Origin: Herbaspirillum sp. GW103
Lineage (GTDB): Bacteria; Pseudomonadota; Gammaproteobacteria; Burkholderiales; Burkholderiaceae_D
DNA length: 64,000 bases
Reading direction: 5' to 3'
Assembly (NCBI RefSeq): GCF_000261365.1
Contig: NZ_AJVC01000003.1
Coordinates: 1,178,001-1,242,000, forward strand
In this document: piece after piece, positions 11,095 to 23,000 of the stretch
Numbering within the stretch: the first letter of the stretch is position 1
How the letters are laid out: the number at the start of each line of letters is the position of its first letter
Program-made: the position numbers and the translations under genes
Notes under the pieces: generated by a model
Database searches by the model: none
Told to the model about the DNA's origin: nothing
Seen by the model: only the letters and a program-made list of their open reading frames with translations

Positions 11095-14000
11095 CTAGGC
11101 CTGTTCCAGCAGGGCGTCGCGTTGCGCTGCGGGCATTTCCAGCAGCGTGCGGCGCAGGCCCGCGAGCTCGGCCAGGGCGGCGGCATCGGGGGCTTGTGCG
11201 CGCAGCGCGGCCGCCAGCGCGGCCGGGGTGGCATGGTCAAACACCAGGGCCGGGGCGATCTCGATCTGCAGCAGTTTGCGCAACCGCGCCACCAGCTTGA
11301 TGGCCAGCAGCGAATGTCCGCCGGCTTCGATGAAATCGCTGTCGCGGCCCAAGGCGGGCGTGGCGGGCAGCAGTTGCTGCATGGTGTCCAGCACGACGAA
11401 TTCGAGATCGTCCGCCACAGCCCGGGCCTCGCCGCCCTGCCCGCTCTCGGCTGGCGATTCGGCCAGCGCATCCAGCAAGGCGCGCCGGTCGATCTTGCCA
11501 TTGGCCAGTCGCGGGAAGGATGGCAGCGCCAGGATGCGCGCTGGCTGCATTGCCTCCGGCAGCACATCCCGCAAGGCCAGTCGCAAGGGTTCCACGGCAA
11601 GATTCTCCCCGCTCACCCAGGCGATCAGCCGCGCGGGTTCGCCCTGCGGCATGACGCAGGCCTGGCGCACGCCGGCTTGCTGCAACAGCGCTGCTTCGAT
11701 CTCGGCCGGTTCGACGCGAAAGCCGCGGATCTTCACCTGTTCGTCCGAGCGCCCCAGGATGCGCAGCCCGCCTTGGGGCAGATGGCAGGCCAGGTCGCCG
11801 CTGCGATACCAAGCCTGGCGGTCTTCCGGTGGACGGTTCAGATAGCCGCGGCTGCGCTGGGCCCCGGCGATGCAAAGCTGTCCGATGCCACCTACCGGCA
11901 CGGGGCGCAGGTCGGCATCCAGGATCGCCACGCGGCAGTTGGCCATCACGCGGGTCAGCGGCGCGGCAGCGGCCCCGCTGGCGGCGTCGCTGGCGCAACA
12001 CGCATGCCACATCACGCCCACCGTGGTTTCTGTGGGGCCGTAATGGTTGAAGATGCGGGCCTGCGGCTGACATTGCCAGATCCGCCGCAGCAAGGCCGCC
12101 GGGCTACTCTCGCCGCCCAGTACCAGGGTCGCGGGCAGAACGGCAGAACCGCCATCGAGCAAGGCTTCCAGATGCGACGGCACGATCTTGAGCGCATCGA
12201 CCCGATGACGTTGCAGGAAGGCGGCGAAGTGCGCACCATCCTGCATGTCGCTGGCATCGGCGATGGCCAGCTCGGCGCCATGCAGCAGCGCGGCGAACAG
12301 CGCCGTATTGCCCAGATCGGCCGCCACCGTGCTGGTCAGTCCCCAGCAGCGACATGGTGCCAGGCCCATGCCCTGCGACGCCGCCACCACATAGTTGAGC
12401 AATTGCGCATGCTCGATCAACACCCCCTTGGGGGTGCCGGTCGAACCCGAGGTGTAGAGCAGATAGGCCAGGTCCTGCAACGCCGGCGCGACCGTCGGCG
12501 CCTGCATGGAATAGCCCTGCAGGTCGGCCGGCCACAGCGCGCAATGCAGCCCGTCGGCGGCCGGTGCCTTGCCATCATGCAGCACCAGTGCCGGAGCCGC
12601 ATCGGCCAGTATCGCCTGCTGGCGCACGGCGGGCCAGTCGGGATCGATGGGGACGTAGGCGGCACCGCAGCGCCAGACTGCCAGCAGCGCCATCACCAGT
12701 TCCGGCGAGCGTGGCAGCACCAGCGCCACATGCGCGCCGGGCCTCACGCCCTGCGACTGCAACCAGTGCGCCAGCTGGTTCACGCGCTGCAGCAGTTGCC
12801 CATAGCTGATCTGACCGGCGGCACTGGATAAGGCGATGGCGTGCGGCGTATTGAGCGCATGTGCGGCAATGTGCGTGAGCAGCGTGTCGCGCCCGAGTGG
12901 CAGCACCTCTGCTGTCATCGGCAGTCGTTGCGGCCAGATGGCGGCATCATCCCATTGCAATTCGCTGCAGGCGGTATCGGGTCGTGCCAGCAGCTCGCGC
13001 AGCCAGGCCTGGTACTGGCGCAGCAAACCGGTCATGCTGACGGCGTCGTAGTGCCGCGCATCGTAATGCAGCTGCAGACCAGGCGCGGCCGGATCGGACA
13101 GATCAACATGCAGCGCCAGCGACAGGCGAGGATCACCCGAGGCCGTCCACTGCAACGCCCACTGCAGTGCACCTTCCTGCCAGCGCCCTGCGGCATGACG
13201 CACGCTCAAGCCGATCTCCGGTGGTCTGGCAGCCAGATCATCGGGCAGATATTCCTGGGCCGCCACATGCTGCTCCTGCTGCGCGGCCAGCTGGTTCACC
13301 AGTTCGCTCAACGAGGCTTGCGGCGGCACGTTCAGGATCAGCGGCAGGGTCTTGCCATACAAGCCCAGCGCCTGGGCCATGGGTTCGTAATCGTCGCGGC
13401 AATCGTGCTGCCAGGCGCAGGCGATCCGGGACTGCTGTCCCAGGCGAGCCAGCAGGGCCAGCCAGGCCGCCTGCAGCACAGTGGCGACCTGCCATCGCCC
13501 GCTGGCCTGCCCGCTCTGAAGGGCGCTCGCCATCTCCTCGGCAATACGGTGGTGCAGAAGCGCCGGAACCGCCGCAGCCGTCCCTGCCTCGCGCCGATAG
13601 GACAACCGCAGCGCCGGCGACTGTTCCAGTTGCTGGGCCTGATGGGCCCAGTAGGCCTGGCCGATGCGGGCATCGTCGTCTTCCTCGAGAGACTGGCGCC
13701 ACTGCACATAATCGGTGTACTGGAAAGCCTCCCCGGTGGACAGGTCCTGATCATGGTAGCGACGCCATAGCTCATCGGCCAGCAACCACAGGCTGCGCTC
13801 ATCGAGCGCCAGGGACGCGGCCGCCACCAGCAGGCGGCCACGCTGGGGCGCGTCCTCGACCAGCCAGCCCTGGATCACGTGCCCACACGCCAGATCGAAC
13901 GCTACCGTCGGCATGGCGGCACCCGCCGGCAGCATGTGCAATTGCAGACTCTGGCCCGGAGGCTGCGGCAACGGCGCCTGACGCAGACCACGATAGCCTT

Positions 14001-14184
14001 CGGCCTGGCCGAAGGCATGACGCAGGACGGCGTGACGCGCGACGACCCGGCTCCATGCGGCCTGCAGACGCGCGCTCTCCAGCGGCCCCTGCCAGTGCAA
14101 TGGCAGGATATGGACTGTGTGGGCGTGGGCCTGCTGCAGGCGCTGTTCGGAACTGAGCGCGACAGTCTGGTCCAGTGGCATCAT
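11095..14184 (-). CDS. NRPS single module, C(degenerate)-A(Asp)-T
   Basis: One-module synthetase of 1029 aa adding aspartate. The condensation-like domain (1-440) lacks both active-site histidines: the HHxxxDGxS position near residue 121 reads ASLALDERS. The A domain (about 450-930) has YTSGSTG near 578 and specificity residues DLTKVGHVG, matching the aspartate code. The T domain near 958 carries GGHSL. ATG at 14184 overlaps the stop of the hydroxylase gene in an ATGA arrangement, and GGAGG lies 7 nt upstream, so translational coupling is likely. The next NRPS starts 31 bp downstream. Position and substrate suggest this aspartate is a target of one of the two beta-hydroxylases. Whether the C domain makes a bond is open; it could have a structural or interface-like role. 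Confidence 0.92.
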   Translation of the reverse strand: MMPLDQTVALSSEQRLQQAHAHTVHILPLHWQGPLESARLQAAWSRVVARHAVLRHAFGQAEGYRGLRQAPLPQPPGQSLQLHMLPAGAAMPTVAFDLACGHVIQGWLVEDAPQRGRLLVAAASLALDERSLWLLADELWRRYHDQDLSTGEAFQYTDYVQWRQSLEEDDDARIGQAYWAHQAQQLEQSPALRLSYRREAGTAAAVPALLHHRIAEEMASALQSGQASGRWQVATVLQAAWLALLARLGQQSRIACAWQHDCRDDYEPMAQALGLYGKTLPLILNVPPQASLSELVNQLAAQQEQHVAAQEYLPDDLAARPPEIGLSVRHAAGRWQEGALQWALQWTASGDPRLSLALHVDLSDPAAPGLQLHYDARHYDAVSMTGLLRQYQAWLRELLARPDTACSELQWDDAAIWPQRLPMTAEVLPLGRDTLLTHIAAHALNTPHAIALSSAAGQISYGQLLQRVNQLAHWLQSQGVRPGAHVALVLPRSPELVMALLAVWRCGAAYVPIDPDWPAVRQQAILADAAPALVLHDGKAPAADGLHCALWPADLQGYSMQAPTVAPALQDLAYLLYTSGSTGTPKGVLIEHAQLLNYVVAASQGMGLAPCRCWGLTSTVAADLGNTALFAALLHGAELAIADASDMQDGAHFAAFLQRHRVDALKIVPSHLEALLDGGSAVLPATLVLGGESSPAALLRRIWQCQPQARIFNHYGPTETTVGVMWHACCASDAASGAAAAPLTRVMANCRVAILDADLRPVPVGGIGQLCIAGAQRSRGYLNRPPEDRQAWYRSGDLACHLPQGGLRILGRSDEQVKIRGFRVEPAEIEAALLQQAGVRQACVMPQGEPARLIAWVSGENLAVEPLRLALRDVLPEAMQPARILALPSFPRLANGKIDRRALLDALAESPAESGQGGEARAVADDLEFVVLDTMQQLLPATPALGRDSDFIEAGGHSLLAIKLVARLRKLLQIEIAPALVFDHATPAALAAALRAQAPDAAALAELAGLRRTLLEMPAAQRDALLEQA

Positions 14185-16106
14185 GCTGCGCCCTCCGAGA
14201 GTTCATCGACGGCGGTAGAGGGCGCGCTGACCTCGGCGCGTTCCACCATGGCGCCCATGGCCACGACGATCTTGCGCGGCCCCTCGTAGGGATCGCGGGC
14301 ATGCGCGGCCAGCATGTTGTCGAGCATGACCACATCGCCCTGCTGCCAGTCGAAGCGTACCGCGCATTGTTCGTAGAGTTCGCCGATCAGGGCCATGGTG
14401 GCATCGGGAATGGGTGTGCCATCACCGAAGAGCACATTGCGCGGCAGGCGCTCCGGACCGACCATGGACAGCAAGTCTTCGCGTACTTCCGGCTCCAGGC
14501 AATACGGATGGTGCAACTGCACCTGGTTGAAGAACACCTCCGCCCCGGTGACCGGATGCACGATCACTGCCGGACAAAGTGTACTGGTCTGCAGGGTGTC
14601 TTCATCGAGCCAGCGATAGCCGGTGCCGGCTGCCGTCAGCCGGGCTTCCACCACGGCACGGTCGTCCGTGCCGAAGAAGGATTGCCAGCTCACATCCAGA
14701 CGTGGCGTGAAGGTGCGCACGTAGCGCAACTGCTTTTGCTGCAACTCGCGCCGCAGCGCGGGAGGAAGACGACGCAGCATTTCACGGCAATCGACGATGG
14801 GTGTGGCCCCGCCTACCGGAGACGGCAGCTCGCAGAAGAACCACTGCTTGCGCGGCCAGCGTTCGATGTGGGCGCTTTCATTGTGGTACAGGATCATCTG
14901 CTTTTCGGGATAGGGGGTGGAGCGATAGGTCTTGTTGCCTCCCTCCTTCTTGGGCAGGTCGCCATAGCTGCCATACAGTTCCGGCTCGATGGCTTCGGCG
15001 AAGCGCTCGAAGTCCTGCGGCGTAGCCAGGCCGAAGCGCCGGAACAGGATGCCGCCATGACGCTCCAGCAGACTGGCGATCAGCGGCTGGTTGGCACGCG
15101 CCCAGGCCACCGTATCGAGGTCGGCGCTGGTGGCCTCCACCAGCAAGGGAAAGTCGGTGCCGGGTCGCAGGGGGCGCATGCGCACAGCCGCCTTGGGGGC
15201 CGCCGCGCTCATGCCCTTGAGCTTGTTGAGCTTGTCGAGCTTGCCCGGGGCCAGCGGCGCTCGGGCAGGGGAAACGGAAACAGTGCTTGACATGGTCAGG
15301 GGTTCTTTCATGAGAGGGATTTCATACCGGGACAGCGGCCAGTGCGGTTGTGCCACGATCTGCTCCAGCAACGCGACCCAGGCCGCCGCCATGCGCTGCA
15401 TGGTGCCGCTCTGGAAAACCTGGCTGGCATAGACCCAGTCGGCCTGCAGCGCACCATCCACCGGGGTGACGAACAGCGCGATGTCGAACTTGGCATGGGC
15501 ATGGCTGGCGGGCAGTGCCTGCACCTCCAGGCCGGGCAAGTCGAAGTCATGCGTGGGCATGTTCTGCATCACGAACAGCAGCTGCACCAGCAGGTTCCAG
15601 CGACGGTCGCGGCGCGCCGTGGCCAGTTCGGCGATACGCTCGAAGGGCAACGAGGAGTGGGCGAAGGCATCGAGCACTGTGCCGCGCGTAGCCGTCAGCC
15701 ACTGTGCAAAGCTCTGTTCGGGCTGGTGGCGCGAGCGTAGCGGCAGCACGTTGACGAAGAACCCGACCATCTCTTCCAGTGCCGCATGCTCGCGCCCGGC
15801 CACATCGGTACCGATGAGCAGGTCGTCCTGTCCGCTCTGGCGATGCACCAGCAACTGGAAGCTGCCCAGCAGCAGCATGAAGAGCGTGCAGTCGCACGCC
15901 TGCGCCAGAGCTTGCAACTGCCCTGTGAGGCGCTCGGGGATACGTACCGACAGGCGCGCACCGTCGCCCGACCACTGTGCCGGCCGCGGCAGGTCCACCG
16001 GCAAGGCCGGCTGCGCCGGGGCTCCTTGCAGGGCCGCACGCCAGAAGTCTTCCTCGGGCCTGCGCACGCTGTGCCGCCAGGTGCGCAGCGATACGCTGGA
16101 AGCCAT
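14181..16106 (-). CDS. Truncated NRPS end: C-type/interface domain fused to aspartate beta-hydroxylase
   Basis: The frame contains the C-terminal half of a condensation-superfamily domain (from RRPEEDFW, near 16050, to about 15320) followed by a TauD/SyrP-like Fe(II)/2-oxoglutarate dioxygenase. Hydroxylase ligands are visible, counted from the ATG at 15293: H137 and E139 in HNES, distal H331 in AHARDP, and R340 in GPRK for 2-oxoglutarate. This layout matches the known interface-beta-hydroxylase units at the C-terminus of siderophore NRPSs. The N-terminal half of the condensation domain, with its HHxxxDG region, is missing: homology stops at 16058, where an inverted block begins, and the ATG at 16106 lies inside that block. 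It was probably the 3' end of the large NRPS at 16925-26074. ATG codons at 15311 or 15293 could still give a free 370-376 aa hydroxylase. Confidence 0.8.
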   Translation of the reverse strand: MASSVSLRTWRHSVRRPEEDFWRAALQGAPAQPALPVDLPRPAQWSGDGARLSVRIPERLTGQLQALAQACDCTLFMLLLGSFQLLVHRQSGQDDLLIGTDVAGREHAALEEMVGFFVNVLPLRSRHQPEQSFAQWLTATRGTVLDAFAHSSLPFERIAELATARRDRRWNLLVQLLFVMQNMPTHDFDLPGLEVQALPASHAHAKFDIALFVTPVDGALQADWVYASQVFQSGTMQRMAAAWVALLEQIVAQPHWPLSRYEIPLMKEPLTMSSTVSVSPARAPLAPGKLDKLNKLKGMSAAAPKAAVRMRPLRPGTDFPLLVEATSADLDTVAWARANQPLIASLLERHGGILFRRFGLATPQDFERFAEAIEPELYGSYGDLPKKEGGNKTYRSTPYPEKQMILYHNESAHIERWPRKQWFFCELPSPVGGATPIVDCREMLRRLPPALRRELQQKQLRYVRTFTPRLDVSWQSFFGTDDRAVVEARLTAAGTGYRWLDEDTLQTSTLCPAVIVHPVTGAEVFFNQVQLHHPYCLEPEVREDLLSMVGPERLPRNVLFGDGTPIPDATMALIGELYEQCAVRFDWQQGDVVMLDNMLAAHARDPYEGPRKIVVAMGAMVERAEVSAPSTAVDELSEGAA

Positions 16107-17018
16107 GGCCCATGCCGAGCTGCCCTTCGAACTGCTGCTGGAACGCTACCCCGCCGAACGCGGCCTGCCGCGCCATCCGCTGTTCCAGACCCTGTTCGGG
16201 CTGCAGGTCATCGAGGGCAGCGGCACGCTGGATCTGCCGGGCTTGCAGGCCAGTACGCTGGAGATCGACCTGCATGCGGCCAAATTCGATCTGGCCATGG
16301 ACGTCAAGATCATCCGCGGGCAGGTCAAGCTGCGGCTGGAATACCGTCGCGCACTGTTCCGGGAGTCCAGCATTGCCCGTATCGGTACTGTCTATCTCAG
16401 TGTACTGGAACACTTGGCCAGCGCAGCCGATACCCCCATCGGTGAACTGGCGTTGTTGGGCGCGCAGGAACAGTCGGCGCTACAGGCATGGAGCGTCAAT
16501 GCGCAGGCCCATGAGACCGGCAACGTGCTGGCGGTGATCGAAGCACAGGCAAAGGCACACCCCGAGCGGCCCGCCTTGCGGGTACCGCATACCGGGCAGG
16601 TGCTCGATTACGGCCAGCTCAACGCCCGCGCCAATGCCCTGGCGCAGTGGCTGATGGCACAGGGCCTCACGCGTGATCAACGGGTGGGCGTGTGCATGGA
16701 ACGCTCACAAGAGATGGTGCTGGCCTTGCTGGCGATCATGAAGGCGGGCGCGGCCTATGTGCCCATGGACCCCGACCATCCGCCGCAGCGGCTGCGCTAC
16801 TCCGCTGTACTGGGCCAGTTACCCGAAGTGTCAGGGTGCCGTATCGTCGATGTGGCAACACTGTCCGATATTGCGTCTGCCGACAATCCTGGTCTGGAAA
16901 TCCATCCAGAACAGCTGGCCTACGTCATCTACACCTCCGGTTCCACCGGCCAGCCCAAGGGGGCCGCGAACCGTCACGGCAGCCTGTACAACCGGCTGGC
17001 CTGGATGCAGGCGGCCTG
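16058..17018 (+). pseudogene. Inverted NRPS fragment (C end plus A-Ser start)
   Basis: On the plus strand this block encodes the last part of a C domain ([11 protein letters not shown] onward) and the first part of a serine A domain, ending at NRLAWMQAA. It is the reverse complement of 9064-10063, with an in-frame 39-bp deletion at 16799/16800 that removes 13 residues between RLRY and SAVLG. It has no start, stop or ribosome site of its own and runs against all neighbours. The junctions share only about 3 bp (16058) and 1 bp (17018) with the partner sequence. It separates the two halves of what was probably one NRPS gene. It could be a real rearrangement or a chimeric assembly. Confidence 0.85.
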
Positions 17019-20000
17019 GCGACGAAACGTTCGGCCGTCAGTCCCGGCTTGTTCAGATAACCGCGTGCCAGATTCACGCCGCCCAGGTACAACTCCCCGG
17101 CCACGCCCGGAGGCACCAGCTGCAATGCCGCGTCCAGCACATAGGTCCGGGTGGCACTGATGGGGCGGCCGATGGGTACGCTATTGCCTTGGTCATCCGG
17201 CTGGCAGGTCCAGTGGGTGACATCGATGGCCGCTTCGGTCGGCCCATACAGGTTGATCAAGGCAGCCTGCGGCAACTGGCGCTGGGTCTGCTGCTGCAAT
17301 TCCATCGGCAGCGCCTCGCCACTGCAGATCACGCGGCGCAGGCCGGGGCAATCCGCACCGTGGCCGTCGTTGACGAAAGCCTGCAGCATCGACGGCACGA
17401 AGTGCAAGGTGGTGATGCCGGCCTGATCGATCAGCGCGGCCAGCCTTGCCGGGTCGCGATGCTCGCCGGGCGCGGCCATGACCAGTTCGGCACCGGTCAT
17501 CAAGGGCCAGAAGAATTCCCACACCGAGACATCGAAACCGAAGGGCGTCTTCTGCAGTACCCGGTCATCGGGACCCAGCTGACAGGCCGCCTGCATCCAG
17601 GCCAGCCGGTTGTACAGGCTGCCGTGACGGTTCGCGGCCCCCTTGGGCTGGCCGGTGGAACCGGAGGTGTAGATGACGTAGGCCAGCTGTTCTGGATGGA
17701 TTTCCAGACCAGGATTGTCGGCAGACGCAATATCGGACAGTGTTGCCACATCGACGATACGGCACCCTGACACTTCGGGTAACTGGCCCAGTACAGCGGA
17801 GTGGGTCAGCAGCAGGCTGGTGCGGCTGTCTTCGATGAAATAGCGCAGCCGCTGCGGCGGATGGTCGGGGTCCATGGGCACATAGGCCGCGCCCGCCTTC
17901 ATGATCGCCAGCAAGGCCAGCACCATCTCTTGTGAGCGTTCCATGCACACGCCCACCCGTTGATCACGCGTGAGGCCCTGTGCCATCAGCCACTGCGCCA
18001 GGGCATTGGCGCGGGCGTTGAGCTGGCCGTAATCGAGCACCTGCCCGGTATGCGGTACCCGCAAGGCGGGCCGCTCGGGGTGCGCCTTTGCCTGTGCTTC
18101 GATCACCGCCAGCACGTTGCCGGCCTCATGGACTTGCGCATTGCGCGACCAGGCCAGCATTGCCGCCTGTTCAGCCCGGCTGTGCCAGGTCAGTTCGGCC
18201 AGCGGACGGTGCAGATGTCCGGCCAATTGCAACAGCAGTGACACCGTCAGGTCCCGCAATGCCTGCGCGCTGGCGGGCGCGATGCGCGCGGTGTCGTAGC
18301 GCCATTCCAGTTGCAGCCGTTCGGTCAGCGTGGCAATCAGGGTCAGGGGGTAATGGGTCTCTTCGCGGTTGTGCAGCACCTCCAGACGCAGGCCCTGCTG
18401 CTGCTCGGCCTGCAAGGCCAGATCCAGCGGATAGTTCTCGAATACCAGGATGCTGTCGAACAGCGATTGTCCGGCATGTCCGGCCCAGGTCTGGATGTCG
18501 TAGAGCGGCGTGCTGTCAAACTCGCGCACGGCCAGATTGCTGGCCTGCAGCCGCTGCAAGAGAGTCTGTACCGTCATCTCCGGTTGCAGGCGGGTCACGA
18601 TGGGCAGGGTATTGATGAACAGGCCCAGCAGATTCTCCGCTCCTTCCAGTTCGTCGGGACGGCCTGCGACGGTTGCACCGAAGATCACCGTGGACTGGCC
18701 ACAATAACGGGCGAGTACCAGGCTCCAGGCCGCTTGTACCAGCGTGTTGAGAGTGCACTGATGTTCGCGTGCGAAGCTCTGCAGGTGCGCCGTGGCCAGC
18801 AAATCCAGCGTGGCCTGGCAACTGCCCTGGCCCCGGCCCGGCTGCTGCAGTGGCGGCAGGCTGTTGACCAGGCTGGTCGGGCCTTCGACGCCCGCCAAAT
18901 GCGCGCGCCAGAATTGCTCGGCACTGCCACGGTCCTGCTGCTGCAACCAGGCGATGTAGTCGCGATAGCGCAGCGTCGGCGCGGGCAGAATCGCGCCCCG
19001 GTAAAGTCGCAGCACTTCACCGATCAACTGCTGGCTGCTCCAGCCGTCCAGCAGCAGGTGATGGCGGGTCCAGATAAGGTGATGCACCTGATCGTCCACC
19101 CGCACCAGACTCAGGCGCATCAGCGGCGGATGCTGAAGATCGACGCCGCGTGCATGTTCGGTGGCAGCCAGCGCCTGCAGGGCGCAATCCAGATCGGGGC
19201 GCTGGCGCCAGTCGTGTTCGTCGATGGTCAGCGCGGCGTCTCGGGCCACCCATTGCAGCGGCTGGTCGCCCTGCATCAGGAAGCCGCTGCGCAGGATGTC
19301 ATGACGGTCCAGGACGGTCCACCAGGCCTGGCGGAAGCGTTCTACATCGAGGCGGTGCAGACGCACCTGCAACTGGTTGAGATATGCGCCGCCTTGTGGC
19401 GCCAGCAGCGCATGGAAAAACAGACCAGCCTGCATCGGCGAGAGCGGATAGAGATCGGCCACGCGTTCGGCCGGCAGGCTCTGCATCAAGTGGTCGAGCT
19501 GGGGCTGTTGCAGGCGCGCCAGCGGGAAATCCGACGGCGTGGCCCGACCGCTCACCCCGGCGCAATGGGCCAGCAGCGCACGCAGGTTATGCAGGTATTG
19601 CTGCAGCAACGCGGCGATGTCGGCCTGCTGGTGCAAGGCACTGCAATACAGGCACTCCAGATGGAGTTGACCATCGGTGACCAGGGCCGTGAAGTCCAGC
19701 AGGCAGCGCCGCAGGCTGGCCGGATCGCGCTCCAGGTCGGCTTGCGCCGCCGTGCGGGGCAGCATCTGCCAGCCGGAGGTCTCGGGCAGCGCATCGAAGC
19801 GCCCCAGATAATTGAAGCTCACCTGCGGCTGCAAACCGCCCTGCCCGCTCTGACTGCGCCACAGACCATAACCCTGCCCCTGCCCGGGCCACTGGCGCAG
19901 TTGCTCCTTGGTCTGTGCCAGCAGGATGCCCGGTGCACTGCTGGTGACCGTCAGTTGCACCGGACAGAGCGCCGTGAACCATCCCACGGTACGGCTCAGA

Positions 20001-23000
20001 TCCGGTGCTTCTCCTGCGGCACCGGGCAACTCTTCGCGGCCGTGCGCTTCGAGCTCGATGAGGATGCGATCGCGCTTTGCCCACTCGCACAGTGTCTGGG
20101 CGGCAGCGGCCAGCAGGATGTCGTTGATGCGTGTGCGATAGGCGGCGTGGGCCGGACCAAGCAGGAAGGTGGTGCTGTCGTGATCCAGCACCACGGCTTC
20201 ACGTGCGCTGCGGCCGATGGTATTGGTGGCGCGCATGCCCACGCCATGCGCCGGCGTGCAGGGCAAATCCTCATCACCGGTCGATGCCAGTGCCTCCCAG
20301 TGCGCCTGCTCCGCCGTACTCAGACGGGCCGCCGCCACTGCGCCGGCCCAGGCGCTGAAGCCGCTGCTGCTCTCGGGTGGCGTCGTGCCTTGCAGCAGGT
20401 TCAGCAGATCCTCCAGCAGAATGCGCCAGGACACGCCATCGACTACCAGATGATGCGCGATCAGCACCAGCATGCCGCTCGACTGACGCGGCTGCGTGAG
20501 CCACAGCACCCGCCACAGCGGCCCCTGTGACAGATCGAGACTGCGCTGGGCGGCTGCAATCGCCGCCGCCTGCGCCGCCGCGTCGGCCACGTGCCGGACG
20601 TCGAAGCACTGGCCGGCATGCGGCGCCACCGTTTGCCGCCAGACACCGTCGTCGCTACGGTGAAAGCGCAGACGCAGCGCCTCATGCAGACGACCCAACT
20701 GGTCGACGGCATGGTGCAGGCGATCGACCGGGGTATCGGCCGGTCCTTCCAACTGCACACTCTGGTTCCAGTGCGCCGGCGGCTGCGCGTGATGCCGGAA
20801 GAACCACTGCTGGATCGGGGTGAGCGGCCATGAGCGCGGGCCTTCGGTCGCCGCTGCCGGTGCAGCCGCGGGTGCATTGCCCTGTCCCTTCAGCGGTAGC
20901 GCCAGCGCGGCGACGGCGGCCAGATCCTGGGTCTGCATCAGCTGACGCGGCGTGATACGCCAGCCGGCCTTGCGCAGACGGGCAACGATCTTCAGCGTCA
21001 GGATGGAGTCGCCGCCGAGGGCGAAGAAATTGTCATGGCGGCTCACCTGAGCCACTCCCAGCACTTCTTCCCAGATTGCCGCGATCACGCTTTCGACGCC
21101 CTCTTGCGGACTATCCTCCCCGGACAGTCCGGTGCTGTGCTGGCTGCCCTCCTGCGGCAGCGGCAATGCCTTGCGGTCGATCTTGCCATTGGCCGTCAGC
21201 GGCAATTGCGCCAGCGGCACGAAGTGGGCCGGCACCATGTAGTCGGGCAGTTGCGCCGCCAGGGCGTTGCGCAGGGCCACCGGATCGGCGCTGCCGACCA
21301 CATACGCGCACAGCTGCAGACGTTGCTCGGGCCCCGGCAGTGCCAGTACTTCGGCCGCGCTCACGCCCGGCTGGGCGCGCAGGACCACGGCGATTTCCTG
21401 TGGTTCGACACGGTAGCCGCGAATCTTGATCTGATCGTCGATACGGCCCAGGAACACCAGCCGTCCGGCGCGGTCCAGCCTGACCTTGTCGCCGCTACGG
21501 TACAGGCGCGCGCCGTTGCCCGCCGGATCGGCGATGAAACGCTCGGCTGTGGCGCCGGGCTTGCCGTGGTAGCCACGTGCCAGACCGGCGCCGCCGATAT
21601 ACAGTTCGCCCGCTGCCCCGCGCGGCACCGGATTGAGATCGGCATCGAGCACCTGCAGCCTCAGTTGTGCCAATGGCTGGCCCAAGGGCAGCGGCAAAGG
21701 CTGATCGCCCTCCAGCAGTTGGGTGAGTACGCCCACCGTGGTTTCGGTCGGGCCGTAGTGGTTGACCACCCGACAGTCCGGGCGCAGCCCATGGATCTGT
21801 TCCAGCAAGGCCGGGCTGGTGCTTTCGCCACCGACGACCAGGGTATGGCGCGGCAGGATCTGCGTCGCCTGTGCAGATTGCAGCAGCGCCTGAAGATGGC
21901 TGGGCACGATCTTGAGCACATCGACGCGGCGCTCCTGCATGAAGGCGGCGAACTGTGCCGGATCAAAGGCGGCCTCAGCCGGCAGCAACTGCAGCGCACG
22001 GCCGGAACACAAGGCGCCGAAGAAGGTGGTATGGCCCAGGTCGGCGGCTACCGTCGAGGCCATGGCCATGCTGCGCACCTCCGCCGGCAGCGCCAGACGC
22101 AGCAGCAGCGCCTGCACGTAATTGCTCAAGGCAGCACGACTCACCGCCACGCCCTTGGGACGACCGGTGGAGCCTGACGTGTAGATCAGATAGGCGGCCT
22201 GTTGCGGATGCACTGCGGGCCAGTCCTCCCCTGGCGTGGCTTCCTCGACGGCGGCAGTGGCCGCCGGAATGGTCAGGTGGTGCGCCGGCGCGCCCGGCAA
22301 GCTGTGCAGGCGCGCAGCCTCGGGCGTGGTCAGCAGCAGGCGGGCGCCGCTATCGGCAAGCTGATAGGCCAGGCGTTCGTCCGGCAACTGCGGGTCCAGC
22401 GGGACATAGCAGGCGCCAGCGCGCAGACAGGCAAGCACGGCGACGACGAACTCGACCTGGCGCGCGCTTGCGATGGCCACCCTGTCTTCGGCCTGCACAC
22501 CCAGCTTGCGCAACTGGCGCGCCAACTGCTCCACCTGGGTGCGCAACTGCTGCGCCTCCAGGTGGATGCGCTCATCGGCTACCGCCAGGGCCTGCGGCGC
22601 GCGCCGGGCGTGGGTGAGCCACAGTGCGATCACATCCCCCTCTCTGTCGATGGCGGCGCACTCGGTCTGGGGCGCGGCCAGCGGGGCGGGCGCTGTCGGC
22701 CAGGACAGCTGCCCCAGCGGCGAAGTCGGGGCAGCGCAAACTTGCCGGGCGAAGCTGCCGAGGGCGTCGGCCATCTGGCCGATTTCTTCCTGCGTCCAGC
22801 GCGTACTGGCGTAGGCGAACAGGCAGTGCAGCTCCTCGCCCGCCAGACTGAAGTCCAGGCTCAGATCGAAGTGGGCCTGGCCTGCGCTCAACTCTTCCAG
22901 CTGCAGCGACAGTGCGTCCGCCTGCCACACCGGCAAGGCCTCACGTTCGGTGCACTTGACCTGGCACAGGGGATGCACGTGCGACTGCCGCTGCGGCTGC

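Noticed and set aside
10930..11600. Extension of the terminal NRPS to a start at 11600
   Set aside because: The extra residues are out-of-frame translation of the upstream module's T domain; ATG 11063 begins the true C domain.
15466..17160. Plus-strand frame of 564 codons crossing the inverted block
   Set aside because: Its first part is antisense to the condensation/hydroxylase gene and its last part is antisense to the truncated A domain. Only 16058-17018 is real NRPS sequence, and that is a fragment.
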